DNA from: Phenylobacterium immobile (ATCC 35973)
GTDB lineage: Bacteria > Pseudomonadota > Alphaproteobacteria > Caulobacterales > Caulobacteraceae
Reading direction: 5' to 3'
Length of the DNA stretch: 64,000 nucleotides
Assembly: GCF_001375595.1 (NCBI RefSeq)
Contig: NZ_CVJQ01000001.1
Coordinates: forward strand, 186,001-250,000
The position numbers and the translations under genes are program-made. The notes beneath the pieces were generated by a model that was not told where the DNA came from, did no database searches, and saw only the letters and a list, made by a program, of their open reading frames with translations. How positions within the stretch are numbered: the first letter of the stretch is position 1; the number at the start of each line of letters is the position of its first letter. Positions 1-9,317 of this stretch are shown piece after piece.

Positions 1-1211
1 TGGCGCAGAAGGCGCAGGAGTTGGCCAAGGACACGCCGGGTCTCGTTCGCCTGCTGGCCGCCCAGGCGGCGGAAGCCGCCCAGGACGCAAGCGCTGCGGA
101 GGCCGCCTACGCCGCCATGCTGGCCGATCCGGCGATGCGGCTGGCGGGGCGGCGGGGCCTCATGCTGCTCGCCGCGCTGGCGGGCCGAAAGGCCGAAGCC
201 CTGGCTCAAGCCGAGGCCGCTTACGGCGAGGCGCGCACCGCCCGCTGGGCCTGGCGGGCGATGCTGGAGGCGCGGCTGGAGGCGGGTCTGTGGAGCGAGG
301 CGCTGGACCTCGTGAAGGGCGCGCTGGACCGCAAGATCGTGTCCCCGATCGTCGGCGAACGCACCCGCGCGGCGCTGCTCGCCGCCTCCGCCGCTGAACT
401 CGAGCGCGCGCCGACCAAGAAGCTGCGCCAACTGGCGATGGACCAGGCCCTGGAGGCGGCGCGTTTGCAGCCAGGCTTCGCTCCCGGCGTCGCGCTCGCC
501 GCCCGACTGCTCGCACTCGACGGCAAAGGCGGCCGCGCCGCGTCGCTGATCGAACAGGCCTGGAGGGCGAGCCCCCACCCCGCGCTTTGGCTCGCCTATC
601 GCGATCTGGTCACAGACGAGACGCCGCACTTGCGGGCAATGCGGCTGCGCGGCCTCGCCGACCAGAACCCCGGCCACCGGGAAAGCAACATCCTTGGCGT
701 AGAGCAGGCGCTGATCGCCGGCGACGCCGCCGCCGCGGTCGCGGCGGTCCGGGCCCTGGCTGAAGAGCCGGTTACGGCCCGCACCGCCGGTCTCTTCGCA
801 CGCGTCGCCTTCGCCTCCGGAGCGCCTGACGAGGCCCGGGTCTGGATGGTCAGGGGCGTCAGCGCGCCGGGCGAGCCCGACTGGTCGGACCTGGACCCCG
901 AAGGTCGCGCCTTCGCCTATGGCCCGAAGGATTGGGCGCGCCTCGCCCAGGTCTATGGCGAGCACGGAGAGTTGATCCATCCGCGGCATGAACGCGGCGA
1001 ACGCGCTCTGAGCGAAATCCCGGAACTACCGTTGTCCTATGCTGACAGCGCAGCCCTGCTGAACGCCGATGGCTCGCCACCGCAATTCTTTCCGATCCAC
1101 GATCCGCGCACGGATGACGAGCCGCAGCGCGTTCCGCCGCCGCCGGACGCGCCGAAACGCCGGAGCCCCCGCGCGGCGTCGCGCACTCGCCGGACGAGTC
1201 CGCGATCTTAG
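1..1211 (+). CDS. hemY: HemY-like TPR membrane protein, 5' end outside the window
   Basis: The frame is open from base 3, so the start lies upstream of the window; about 400 C-terminal residues are visible. The sequence is almost entirely Ala/Leu/Arg-rich helical repeats of TPR type, as in the cytoplasmic or periplasmic part of HemY proteins. A Pro/Arg-rich tail of about 50 residues follows, containing FFPIHDPRTDDEP. HemY proteins lie downstream of hemC/hemD in proteobacteria and are linked to haem synthesis, but their biochemical role is unsettled. The N-terminal membrane segments that define the family are not in view, so the name rests on the repeats and the tail. The next gene converges from the other strand. 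Confidence 0.6.
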   Translation, partial: AQKAQELAKDTPGLVRLLAAQAAEAAQDASAAEAAYAAMLADPAMRLAGRRGLMLLAALAGRKAEALAQAEAAYGEARTARWAWRAMLEARLEAGLWSEALDLVKGALDRKIVSPIVGERTRAALLAASAAELERAPTKKLRQLAMDQALEAARLQPGFAPGVALAARLLALDGKGGRAASLIEQAWRASPHPALWLAYRDLVTDETPHLRAMRLRGLADQNPGHRESNILGVEQALIAGDAAAAVAAVRALAEEPVTARTAGLFARVAFASGAPDEARVWMVRGVSAPGEPDWSDLDPEGRAFAYGPKDWARLAQVYGEHGELIHPRHERGERALSEIPELPLSYADSAALLNADGSPPQFFPIHDPRTDDEPQRVPPPPDAPKRRSPRAASRTRRTSPRS

Positions 1212-1221
1212 GGGCACGGTC

Positions 1222-1770
1222 CTAAAGACCGGCAACAGGCAGGCCAGCGAGCGTCATGCCCATGGTCACGCCCCCGCCAATCAGCAGTATCCATAACGGG
1301 TTGGCCTTGCACCACAGGATCCAGGCCGCGCCGGCCGCCGTCAGCCCCCAGCCGATCCAATCCGCATTGGCGGTGTGCGCGATGGCGTAGCCGCTGGCCA
1401 ACGTCATGCCAACGGCGACGGGGGCAAGCCCCGCCTTCAAGGCGCGCACAACCGAGGTGTCCTCATAGCGCACCGCAAGCCGACTCAAGGCCATGCAGAC
1501 CAGCGACGAGGGCGCCAGGATCGCCGCCGTGGCGACGGCAAGACCGGCGGCACCCGCCACGCGCCAGCCGATGATGCTGGCGATCAGGATGTTGGGACCC
1601 GGCGCCACGCGGGCCACGGCGTAGAGCTGCAGAAAGTCACTCTCGCTCATCCAGTGGCGGCGCAACACTGCGACGTCGTGCAGAGCGGGCATGATCGCCG
1701 CCGCTCCGCCAAAGGCGGCCAGCGATAAAAGCGCGAGTTCGAGGGCAAGGCCGACGAGAAGAACCTTCAT
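1222..1770 (-). CDS. chrA: Chromate transporter, second half-size subunit
   Basis: A 182-residue membrane protein of the CHR (chromate ion transporter) family, short-chain type. It carries a FGGAAA motif near residue 20 and an APGPNILIASIIG motif in the middle, with about five hydrophobic segments. The start is ATG at 1770, overlapping the stop of the upstream half gene by 4 bases, so the two are translated together. In short-chain CHR systems two half proteins of opposite topology form one transporter that expels chromate; many family members have no proven substrate. A longer open frame upstream of 1770 is rejected because it is only Arg-rich shadow of the first gene. Confidence 0.85.
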   Translation of the reverse strand: MKVLLVGLALELALLSLAAFGGAAAIMPALHDVAVLRRHWMSESDFLQLYAVARVAPGPNILIASIIGWRVAGAAGLAVATAAILAPSSLVCMALSRLAVRYEDTSVVRALKAGLAPVAVGMTLASGYAIAHTANADWIGWGLTAAGAAWILWCKANPLWILLIGGGVTMGMTLAGLPVAGL

Positions 1771-2363
1771 GACGGCCGCCCTGCCTGGCGCATGGTCCAG
1801 GCGGCGTAGGCGACGCTCAGGGCGCCGACGCCGAAAGCCACGACGATAATCGACACGTGGCCGACGACCATGGCGGCGATCGCCAGAAGGCCGAAGATCA
1901 ACCGCCGGGGCCAGCGCCGCAGGCTCCAAGCCATTCGAAGGCCGGTGCCGAAGACCATGCCCGCCCCAACCGAAGCCATGCCATGCAACAAGGCCTTGAC
2001 CGCCGGCAGCGCCTGGACCTGGTCATAAAAGGCCATGATCGCCAACAGAAGGGCCAGGGGCGGCGCCAGCAGCGCGGTGAGAGCGACCATCGCGCCGGTC
2101 GCGCCCTGCGCCCGGTCGCCGATCATCACCGCCAGGTTGGCGGTGTTCGCGCCGGGCAGGGTTTGGGCCATGCCCAGGATCGCGGCGTAGTCCTCGTCGC
2201 TGAACCAGCGTCGCTCGGCCACCAGCACGCGCCGGGCGGAGGCGGCGACGCCGCCAAACCCCAGGAGGCCTATGCGCAGGAAGGCGACCGTCAGGTCGCG
2301 ATAGCTGTGGGCATGGGGCGACTCGTGCGCCAACGCCTCGGTGAACTTGGAAGGCTCGCTCAT
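1767..2363 (-). CDS. chrA: Chromate transporter, first half-size subunit
   Basis: A 198-residue CHR-family membrane protein, the partner of the gene that follows. It contains LGFGGVAA near residue 35 and TLPGANTANLAVMIG, which correspond to the FGG and PGP motifs of the family, then hydrophobic segments rich in Ala and Leu. I chose ATG at 2363 (MSEPSKF) rather than the ATG 13 codons upstream, because homology-like sequence begins only afterwards. It probably exports chromate, or a related oxyanion, by proton-linked transport. The upstream region shared with the divergent oxidoreductase gene holds several inverted repeats. Confidence 0.85.
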   Translation of the reverse strand: MSEPSKFTEALAHESPHAHSYRDLTVAFLRIGLLGFGGVAASARRVLVAERRWFSDEDYAAILGMAQTLPGANTANLAVMIGDRAQGATGAMVALTALLAPPLALLLAIMAFYDQVQALPAVKALLHGMASVGAGMVFGTGLRMAWSLRRWPRRLIFGLLAIAAMVVGHVSIIVVAFGVGALSVAYAAWTMRQAGRPS

Positions 2364-2402
2364 CAATGGGCCTGCTGACTCGCGACAGAGCGCCGCGTTC
2401 AA

Positions 2403-2475
2403 TGGCGTTTTAGCGCCAACTGCCCCTGAGCAAAGCCTTCACGCGCTACGTAGCGTCGCTATTGGCGTGGCCAAT
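2403..2475. promoter_or_regulatory. Three inverted repeats between chrA and the oxidoreductase gene
   Basis: The 231-base divergent intergenic region holds TGGCG-N6-CGCCA at 2403-2418, the perfect palindrome CGCTACGTAGCG at 2444-2455, and ATTGGCGTGGCCAAT (ATTGGC-N3-GCCAAT) at 2461-2475. These look like operator sites for one or more dimeric regulators. No regulator gene sits next to them, so the binding protein is unknown. Confidence 0.4.
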
Positions 2476-2594
2476 CCAACTCAATAAGCACGATGGATGA
2501 ACCCGCAAGTTTTCAGGGCCAATACCAGAATAACTTGATGTCGCGGGCGTCGGGTATCTGAGACGGTGGGCCCACAGAATCTTGGGAGGACGCC

Positions 2595-3572
2595 ATGAAG
2601 GCTGCTTTTCTAAACAAGACGGGCGATCACACCGTGTTCGAATACGGCGACCTGCCGGACCCGACGCCCAGCGCCGGCGAAATTCTGGTCCGCGTCCGCG
2701 CTTCGTCGGTGAACCATGTGGATACGGTCTGGCGTTCGGGCATCCGGCCCTACTTCAAGATCAGCCCACCTCACGTGCTGGGCTATGAGGCCGCCGGTGA
2801 CGTGGTCGGGGTCGGGCCTGGCGTCACCGCCTACAAGGTCGGCGACGCCGTGATCGCTCGAACCAAGTCCGGAGCCTACGCGGAGCTGGCGCTGGCTGAC
2901 GTCAACGCGACCTCCCTCCTGCCCGAAGGCGTCAGCTATGAGGAAGGCTGCTCCCTGGCCGGCACTGGGCCCACGGCCTTCCGCATGGTGGTTCGCCGCG
3001 CAGCCGTACGGCCTGGCGAGACCGTCCTGGTCACCGCCGCGGCCAGCGGCACCGGCAGCTTGATCGCTCAGATCGCGAAGGCGTCGGGCGCCCGCGTGAT
3101 CGCCACGGCCGGCGGCCGACGCAAGCGCGACATCGTGCTGGGCCTTGGCGTCGACGAGGTGATCGATCATTACGAGGAAGATGTCGGCAAGCGCGTCCTG
3201 GACCTGACGGACGGCAAGGGCGCAGACGCCGCCATCGACGCGGTCTTCGACCAGTCGCTATTCGATGCGATTCTCTCCAGCCTGCGGCCGGGCGGCCGCT
3301 TGGTGATCTACGGCAACATCGCCGCGCAGCAGGTGAATCTCTCGGCGCGCACGATCTTCTCGAAAGGTCTTTCGATCATCGGCGGCCAGGGCGCCGACCC
3401 ACGCACAGCGGCGTCCGAACAGGCGATCGACCGCGCCGCCCTGATGACGCTCGCGGCCGGCGGACGCCTCAAGGTCCTGGTCGACCGGGTCCTGCCCCTG
3501 GCTCAGGCCGGCGAGGCCCATCGCGCCATGGACGCCCACGAACCGGCCGGAAAGATCATCCTGACACCCTGA
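2595..3572 (+). CDS. Zinc-independent medium-chain dehydrogenase (quinone oxidoreductase type)
   Basis: A 325-residue protein of the MDR superfamily, NADPH:quinone reductase branch. An N-terminal GroES-like domain (about 1-125) contains VNHVDTVWRSG and GYEAAGDVVGVGPGV. A Rossmann domain follows with VLVTAAASGTGSLIAQIAK near residues 148-166, the AASGTGS nucleotide-binding signature. The cysteine ligands for structural zinc are absent, as in the quinone reductase group. A strong ribosome site, GGGAGGA, sits 4 bases before ATG. The substrate cannot be read from the sequence. It is transcribed away from the chromate genes, and a role in redox stress is only a guess from that context. Confidence 0.85.
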   Translation: MKAAFLNKTGDHTVFEYGDLPDPTPSAGEILVRVRASSVNHVDTVWRSGIRPYFKISPPHVLGYEAAGDVVGVGPGVTAYKVGDAVIARTKSGAYAELALADVNATSLLPEGVSYEEGCSLAGTGPTAFRMVVRRAAVRPGETVLVTAAASGTGSLIAQIAKASGARVIATAGGRRKRDIVLGLGVDEVIDHYEEDVGKRVLDLTDGKGADAAIDAVFDQSLFDAILSSLRPGGRLVIYGNIAAQQVNLSARTIFSKGLSIIGGQGADPRTAASEQAIDRAALMTLAAGGRLKVLVDRVLPLAQAGEAHRAMDAHEPAGKIILTP

Positions 3573-3575
3573 GCC

Positions 3576-4673
3576 TCAAACGCCCGGCGAGATCGTGACG
3601 GCCTCGCCGGTTGCGGCCGAACGACGTACCGCGTCCAACACCCGCTGGACGCGAAGCCCGTCGTCGAAATTGGGCGCTGGCGACGTCCCCGCAGCGACGC
3701 CCGCCTTGAAGGCGCGCACCAGCAGGCGGAAGGCGAACAACCGCTCATCGCGGTCGTCGCTGAACGACCGGAGGCGCTCGGGGATATCCAACTCGGCCAG
3801 GGCCGGTTCGCCCAGCCGCGCGCCCAGAACAGGGCCATGCGGCGGCGGATTGCCGCCGGTCTGAGGCGTCACCAGAGTCCCCGCTTCGCCGTAGAGCTCA
3901 ATGCTGCTGACGGCGGCGAAGGGCGCCGCGGCGGAGGCGGTGAGCTGGGCGATGGCCCCACTCTCGAAGCGCAGGGTGACCAGCAGGAAATTGTCCGCGC
4001 TGGCCTGCACCAACCCGCCTTCGCTCACACGGTCGCCCGCAAAAGTCCTCAGATCGCCCGAGACGCTGGCCACCGGACCCAGCCAATGCAACAGGCCGTC
4101 GATGTAGTGCGAGCCGAGCGCGAACAAGAGGCCCGCGCCCGCCTCCGCGTCGTCCCGCTGAGCCAGGAACTCCAGGGGCTCGGCGGGCGCCGGCCGGTTC
4201 ATCAGCAAGCTTGCCCGGACGAAGCGCGGTGCGCCGATGTAGCCTTCGTCGAGCAGCTCCTTCACCCGCATGCGACCGGCGGTGAAGCGGAATTCATGAG
4301 CGACCATCGCCGTCAGACCCGAGCGGGCCGCCGCGGCGCGCATCTCTTCGGCCTCGGCGACATTGAGCGCGAAGGGCTTTTCGCAAAGCACATGCTTGCC
4401 GGCCGCCAGTGCGGCCAGCACCATCTCGCGGTGGTCAGCCGGCGGCGAGGCGATAGCCACGGCGTCGATTTCGTCGAGCTGCAGCATGGCGTGGAAGTCG
4501 GTGAAGGCGTGCTTGGCGCCCAGCTGCGCCTTCGCCGCCTCCGCCCGTTCGTGCCGGCGCGCGACGACGGCGGTGATCTCGCAGCCTTCCGATTGAAACG
4601 CCGGAGCGTGGACCTTGGCCCCGAAGCCGACGCCAATGAGGCCGACGCGCAGGGCGGGCGGAGAAACGGACAT
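3576..4673 (-). CDS. Gfo/Idh/MocA family oxidoreductase
   Basis: A 365-residue NAD(P)-dependent oxidoreductase. The N terminus has the Rossmann motif GLIGVGFGAKVHAPAF (about residues 11-26). The family signature CEKPFALNVAEAEEM lies near residues 96-110, with the conserved EKP lysine. The C-terminal half is the mixed alpha/beta substrate domain. Members act on sugars, inositols and related polyols. It lies downstream of the rml genes on the same strand, 77 bases after rmlA, so a part in sugar-nucleotide or sugar metabolism is possible. The exact substrate is not readable. Start ATG at 4673. Confidence 0.85.
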   Translation of the reverse strand: MSVSPPALRVGLIGVGFGAKVHAPAFQSEGCEITAVVARRHERAEAAKAQLGAKHAFTDFHAMLQLDEIDAVAIASPPADHREMVLAALAAGKHVLCEKPFALNVAEAEEMRAAAARSGLTAMVAHEFRFTAGRMRVKELLDEGYIGAPRFVRASLLMNRPAPAEPLEFLAQRDDAEAGAGLLFALGSHYIDGLLHWLGPVASVSGDLRTFAGDRVSEGGLVQASADNFLLVTLRFESGAIAQLTASAAAPFAAVSSIELYGEAGTLVTPQTGGNPPPHGPVLGARLGEPALAELDIPERLRSFSDDRDERLFAFRLLVRAFKAGVAAGTSPAPNFDDGLRVQRVLDAVRRSAATGEAVTISPGV

Positions 4674-4750
4674 GGGCGAGCTCCGAAGGCGGCGACGTCA
4701 ACCTAGCCTCCGCGTTCCGCGCGAAGATTTCAACGTGTCGCGGAGCGCGG

Positions 4751-5638
4751 CTAGGCTTCGCGCGGACGTTCGGCCAGTTCGATGAGGTAACGCCCGTACT
4801 CGCTCTTGGCCTGCACCTTGGCTGCGGCCAGCAGCTGGTCGCGATCGATCCAGCCCTGGTCGTAGCCGATCTCCTCCAGGCAGCCGATGCGCAGGCCCTG
4901 GCGGCGCTCGAACACGCGGATCAGTTCGGCGGCGGCGATCAGGCTGTCGTGGGTGCCGGCGTCTTCCCAGGCGAATCCCCGGCCCAGCAACTCGACGTGC
5001 AGTTCGCCAGCTTCCAGATAGAGCTGGTTGAGCGCGGTGATCTCAAGTTCGCCCCGCGCCGAGCGCGTCAAGGTCTTGGCCATCTCCGGCGCGCGGCCGT
5101 CATAGAAATAGAGGCCGGTCACCGCATAGTTGGACTTCGGCTTCAGCGGCTTCTCCTCGATGGAGATCGCCTTCTTGTTGGCGTCCAGATCGACCACGCC
5201 ATAGCGCTCCGGGTCGTGGACCGGATAGCCGAAGACCGTGGCGCCAGTGGTCCGCTCATCCGCCGAGGTCAGGATCTGGCGGAAATCGTGGCCGAAGAAG
5301 ATGTTGTCGCCGAGGATCATCACCGAGGGCTGCCCGCCGACGAATTCCTCGCCCAGGATGTAGGCCTCGGCCAGACCGCCGGGCGTCGGCTGGACCACAT
5401 AGGTGAGCTCGATGCCGAACTGCGAGCCGTCGCCCAGCAAGCGCTTGAAGCCCGCCTGATCTTCCGGCGTGGTGATCAGGAGAATCTCGCGCACGCCGGC
5501 CAGCATCAGCACCGACATGGGGTAGTAGATCATCGGCTTGTCGTAGACCGGCAGCAACTGCTTGGAGGTCGCCAGCGTCAGGGGGTGAAGCCGCGTGCCC
5601 GCGCCGCCCGCCAGGATGATTCCACGCCTGCCGCTCAT
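4751..5638 (-). CDS. rfbA: Glucose-1-phosphate thymidylyltransferase
   Basis: A 295-residue RmlA enzyme that joins glucose-1-phosphate and dTTP to dTDP-glucose, the first step of dTDP-L-rhamnose synthesis. The N terminus [16 protein letters not shown] is the nucleotidyltransferase signature, and [15 protein letters not shown] follows; both fit RmlA closely. Length is normal for the family. The start ATG at 5638 overlaps rmlD by 4 bases. It is the last of three coupled genes in the order rmlB, rmlD, rmlA. Confidence 0.97.
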   Translation of the reverse strand: MSGRRGIILAGGAGTRLHPLTLATSKQLLPVYDKPMIYYPMSVLMLAGVREILLITTPEDQAGFKRLLGDGSQFGIELTYVVQPTPGGLAEAYILGEEFVGGQPSVMILGDNIFFGHDFRQILTSADERTTGATVFGYPVHDPERYGVVDLDANKKAISIEEKPLKPKSNYAVTGLYFYDGRAPEMAKTLTRSARGELEITALNQLYLEAGELHVELLGRGFAWEDAGTHDSLIAAAELIRVFERRQGLRIGCLEEIGYDQGWIDRDQLLAAAKVQAKSEYGRYLIELAERPREA

Positions 5639-6525
5639 GCCTGCTCCAGTTCCGCCAAGTCGCCGATGATGTCCGAAAGCGCCGCCCGCCAGGGCCTTGG
5701 GCTTACCCCGAAGGTGGCTTCGAGGCTCGTCGTATCCAATACGCCGCGCGCCGGCCGCGCCGCCGGCGTCGGCCAATCTGCGGTGGCGATGGGCGCGACC
5801 TCACGGGTCTCGTCGCCCAAAGCCTCATCGAAGACCGCCTGAGCCAGTCCCCGCCAGCTGGTCTCGCCAGCATTGGCGAAGTGATGGAGACCGAACACCG
5901 GCGCGCCGCCCTGCGCCGAGGCCAGGGTCTGAGCTTGGGCCAGCACAAAGCCGGCGAGATCAGCCGCCGAGGTTGGGCGTCCAACCTGATCATCGACGAC
6001 CTTGGGCGATTGGCCGCCACGCGCCAGGCGCAGCATTGTCTTGACGAAATTCTTACCGTGCGCCGAGACGACCCAGGAGGTGCGCAAAATCAGGGCGCGG
6101 TCGCAAGCGGCTAGCACCGCCGCTTCGCCGGCTTGCTTCGATGCGCCGTAAACGTTCAGCGGCGCGGTCGGGTCGCCCGGCAGGTAGGCTGAGGCCTTGG
6201 TCCCGTCGAACACATAGTCGGTCGAGAAATTGACCAGCGCCTTACCCGTTTCCGCACAGGCCGCGGCGATCGCGGCCGGGGTCTCGGCGTTGACGGCGAA
6301 CGCCAGGTCACGCTCGGTTTCGGCAAGGTCGACCGCGGTGTACGCCGCGGCGATCACCACCAGGTCGGCGTCGCTCTCGCGCACCCGCGCGGCGCAGGCG
6401 GCGGCGTTGGCGAGGTCGGCGTCCGCGCGCGACAGGACCGCGATCTCCACCTCGCCGTCCGCCTGGCGGATCAGCTCCTGGCCGAGCTGGCCGCTCAGGC
6501 CGAACTGCAAAATCCGGACGCTCAT
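5635..6525 (-). CDS. rfbD: dTDP-4-dehydrorhamnose reductase
   Basis: A 296-residue RmlD, a short-chain reductase that makes dTDP-L-rhamnose from the 4-keto sugar with NADPH. The nucleotide motif is near the N terminus ([13 protein letters not shown]), the STDYVFDG motif is central, and the catalytic YGASKQAGE contains the Tyr-X3-Lys pair. Start ATG at 6525 overlaps the end of rmlB by 4 bases, and its own end overlaps rmlA by 4 bases, so translation is coupled throughout. Confidence 0.96.
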   Translation of the reverse strand: MSVRILQFGLSGQLGQELIRQADGEVEIAVLSRADADLANAAACAARVRESDADLVVIAAAYTAVDLAETERDLAFAVNAETPAAIAAACAETGKALVNFSTDYVFDGTKASAYLPGDPTAPLNVYGASKQAGEAAVLAACDRALILRTSWVVSAHGKNFVKTMLRLARGGQSPKVVDDQVGRPTSAADLAGFVLAQAQTLASAQGGAPVFGLHHFANAGETSWRGLAQAVFDEALGDETREVAPIATADWPTPAARPARGVLDTTSLEATFGVSPRPWRAALSDIIGDLAELEQA

Positions 6526-7571
6526 GCCTTCACAAGACCCAGGCGCTCGGATTGGAAGCCGCGCTCGCGGATGCCATCGATCCAGGCCCGGTTGTCGACA
6601 TACCAGGCGACTGTGTCAGCCATGCCTTGGTCGAGCGTGTGCTTGGCCGTCCAGCCCAGTTCCTTCTTCACCTTCTGATCATCGATCGAATAGCGGAAGT
6701 CGTGACCCGGCCGGTCGGTGACGTAGGTGATTTTGTCGGCGTGCGGCGTATTGCCCGGCGCCAACCGGTCCATCGCCTCACAGAGAATCTGGATGACCTC
6801 CAGGTTGCGCTTCGAGCTATCGCCGCCGATGCAGTAGGTCTCGCCCAGGCGACCCTTCTGCAGCACCAGGAGCAACGCCTCGGCGTGGTCGTCGACGTAG
6901 AGCCAGTCGCGGACCTGCCGGCCGTCGCCGTAGACCGGGATCGTCTTTCCCTCCAGCGCCCGGGTGATCACCGTCGGGATCAGTTTCTCAGGAAACTGGT
7001 GGGGGCCGTAGTTGTTGGAGGTGTTGGTCAGCACCATCGGCAGGCCGAAGGTGCGGTGCCAGGCGCGCACCAGGTGGTCGGCGCCGGCCTTGCTGGCGGA
7101 GTAGGGCGAGTTGGGATCGTAGGGCGTTTCTTCCGTGAAATCGCCGGTCTCGCCCAGGGCGCCGAAGACCTCGTCGGTCGAGATGTGATGGAAGCGGAAG
7201 GCGTCCTTCGCTGCGCCCTCGAGACCCGTCCAGTAGGACCGAGCCGCCTCGAGCAGGACCGCGGTGCCGACCACATTGGTCTTCACGAAGTCCATCGGGC
7301 CTTCGATGGCCCGGTCGTTGTGGCTTTCTGCGGCCAGGTGCATCACCGCGTCAGGCTGGTGTTTGGCGAAGATCGTACGAACGGCCGCTTCATCGCAGAT
7401 GTCGGCCTGTTCAAACGCGTAGCCAGGATTTCCCGCCACCGCGGCGACGTTCTCCAGGTTCGCCGAATAGGTCAGCTTGTCGAGGTTCACCACCTGATGG
7501 CCGTCGGCGATCGCCCGGCGCACGACGGCGGATCCGATGAAGCCCGCGCCTCCGGTGACGATGATCTTCAT
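6522..7571 (-). CDS. rfbB: dTDP-glucose 4,6-dehydratase
   Basis: A 349-residue RmlB that converts dTDP-glucose to dTDP-4-keto-6-deoxyglucose. It starts with the NAD-binding [12 protein letters not shown], followed by the STDEVFG motif and the catalytic [11 protein letters not shown] chose ATG at 7571 (MKIIVTGG); the open frame continues 60 codons upstream, but that stretch is low-complexity and unlike the family. It is the first gene of the rml operon. The 3,5-epimerase gene rmlC, normally in such clusters, is not here. Confidence 0.97.
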   Translation of the reverse strand: MKIIVTGGAGFIGSAVVRRAIADGHQVVNLDKLTYSANLENVAAVAGNPGYAFEQADICDEAAVRTIFAKHQPDAVMHLAAESHNDRAIEGPMDFVKTNVVGTAVLLEAARSYWTGLEGAAKDAFRFHHISTDEVFGALGETGDFTEETPYDPNSPYSASKAGADHLVRAWHRTFGLPMVLTNTSNNYGPHQFPEKLIPTVITRALEGKTIPVYGDGRQVRDWLYVDDHAEALLLVLQKGRLGETYCIGGDSSKRNLEVIQILCEAMDRLAPGNTPHADKITYVTDRPGHDFRYSIDDQKVKKELGWTAKHTLDQGMADTVAWYVDNRAWIDGIRERGFQSERLGLVKA

Positions 7572-7696
7572 CTGCGATTTCCCTCTTGCGCCCAAAGACG
7601 TCCACCGGGGGCGTACTGGCCCCGCCCCGGCGCCGGGGCTCTTGATAGGGGCCGGTTCAAACCCGTACAACCCCTGAAAACCAGGGGAAACGCCAG

Positions 7697-9262
7697 GTGG
7701 ATCAGTCGACCCGACCCGGGCCAGGTCAGGCCCAGGGGCGCCCTGTTTCACGGCGCCCGGCCTCTCCGCCGCCTGGTGCGGGCGACGGCGATTCCCTGTC
7801 CACGGAGGCGCTGGCCTCTGAAGCCGTCACCCCGGATTCGCTGGGTGCGGACATTGCGGCCTCAGACCCCCTTCCCTTGCGCCGACGCAAACGGCCGGAC
7901 CTGACCACGGGGCCCATCGCCAAGACCCTGCTGGTCTTCGCTCTGCCGATCCTTGGCTCGAACATGCTGCAGTCGATCAATGGTTCGGCCAACGCGATCT
8001 GGGTCAGCCACCTTTTGGGCGAGGCCGCTTTGACAGCGACCGCCAACGCCAACCAGATCTTCTTCCTGATCCTGAGCGGGGTGATGGGCGTGACGCTCGC
8101 GGCCAATGTGCTGATCGGCCAGGCCGCCGGCGCCGGAAACATTGAGCTGACCAAGCGGGTGGTCGGGGCCTGCTGCTTCTTCTTCGTGGTCGCCGGGTCC
8201 TTGCTGGGCTTGTTGGGTGTCACCTTCACGCCCGCCATCCTCGACCTGATGGGAACACCCGCGGACGCGCGCGCCGACGCGGTGGCCTATCTGCGCGTGA
8301 TCTTCGCCACCCTACCGATGCTGGCCTTCTTCAACTTTTTGATCATGGCGCAACGCGGCCTCGGGGATTCGCGCACGCCCTTCTATTTTTCGCTGACCAT
8401 GGTGACCACCGCCGTGCTGCTCAACCCGCTGCTGATCATCGGCTGGGGCCCTTTGCCTGAGCTCGGCGTTGCGGGATCTGCGGCGGCGACCTTCATCGCC
8501 CAGGCTGCGACCATGGGCTTGATGCTGACTTTGCTCGTCCGCCGCAAAAGCATTCTGATCCTACACCGGCCCGACTGGAAGTATCTTCGGCCCGACATCG
8601 GCCTCTTGTCGACCCTGATCGGCAAGGGTGTGCCGATGTCCTTGCAGATGATGCTGGTCTCCTTGTCGGCGGTGACGCTGATGAGCTTCGTCAACAGCTA
8701 CGGATCGGCGACCGCGGCGGCGTATGGGGCGGTCCTGCAGATCATCACCTACGTGCAGATGCCGGCCATGGCGCTCGGCGCCTCGGTCTCGACCATGGCG
8801 GCTCAGAACCTGGGCGCCGGCCGGATGGACCGGGTCAACCGCGTCGCCGGCGCCGGCGTTATCTACGCCCTGATCGCCACGGCCACGCCCGTGCTTCTGA
8901 TCTATCTGTTCGAGCCAACTATTCTGAACGCCTTCCTGCCGCGGACGAGCCCATCCTTTGAGATCGCGCGGCACATCAACGCCCTCATCCTCTGGGGCTT
9001 CATATTCTTCGGTGTTTCCTTCGTTTTCACCGGCGTCGTGCGCGCCAACGGCGTGGTCTGGCCGCCACTGATCATCATGATCCTGGCGCTGTGGGGCGTC
9101 CGCGTGCCCATGGCCTGGGCGCTCGAAGGCCGCTTCGGCGTCGATGCCGTCTGGTGGAGCTTCCCGGTCGGCAGCCTGGCGATGATCGCGATGTCGACCG
9201 CCTATTTCCTATGGGGACCTTGGCGCAAGGCGGGGCTGCTGGCTGAAGTCGCGGAGCGCTGA
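7697..9262 (+). CDS. MATE family multidrug exporter
   Basis: A membrane protein of up to 521 residues with about 12 hydrophobic segments. The first conserved stretch is [19 protein letters not shown] near residue 72, and a second [20 protein letters not shown] marks the internal repeat. MATE transporters use sodium or proton gradients to expel cationic drugs and metabolites. The only long start is GTG at 7697, which adds a Pro/Ser-rich hydrophilic extension of about 65 residues not usual in the family; translation may begin further in. The gene diverges from rmlB. No nearby regulator is seen. Confidence 0.9.
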   Translation: MDQSTRPGPGQAQGRPVSRRPASPPPGAGDGDSLSTEALASEAVTPDSLGADIAASDPLPLRRRKRPDLTTGPIAKTLLVFALPILGSNMLQSINGSANAIWVSHLLGEAALTATANANQIFFLILSGVMGVTLAANVLIGQAAGAGNIELTKRVVGACCFFFVVAGSLLGLLGVTFTPAILDLMGTPADARADAVAYLRVIFATLPMLAFFNFLIMAQRGLGDSRTPFYFSLTMVTTAVLLNPLLIIGWGPLPELGVAGSAAATFIAQAATMGLMLTLLVRRKSILILHRPDWKYLRPDIGLLSTLIGKGVPMSLQMMLVSLSAVTLMSFVNSYGSATAAAYGAVLQIITYVQMPAMALGASVSTMAAQNLGAGRMDRVNRVAGAGVIYALIATATPVLLIYLFEPTILNAFLPRTSPSFEIARHINALILWGFIFFGVSFVFTGVVRANGVVWPPLIIMILALWGVRVPMAWALEGRFGVDAVWWSFPVGSLAMIAMSTAYFLWGPWRKAGLLAEVAER

Positions 9263-9317
9263 AATCAGTGACACCTGCCGTGGAAATCCGCCTCGCCTTC
9301 CCTTAGAGAGCATCGCC

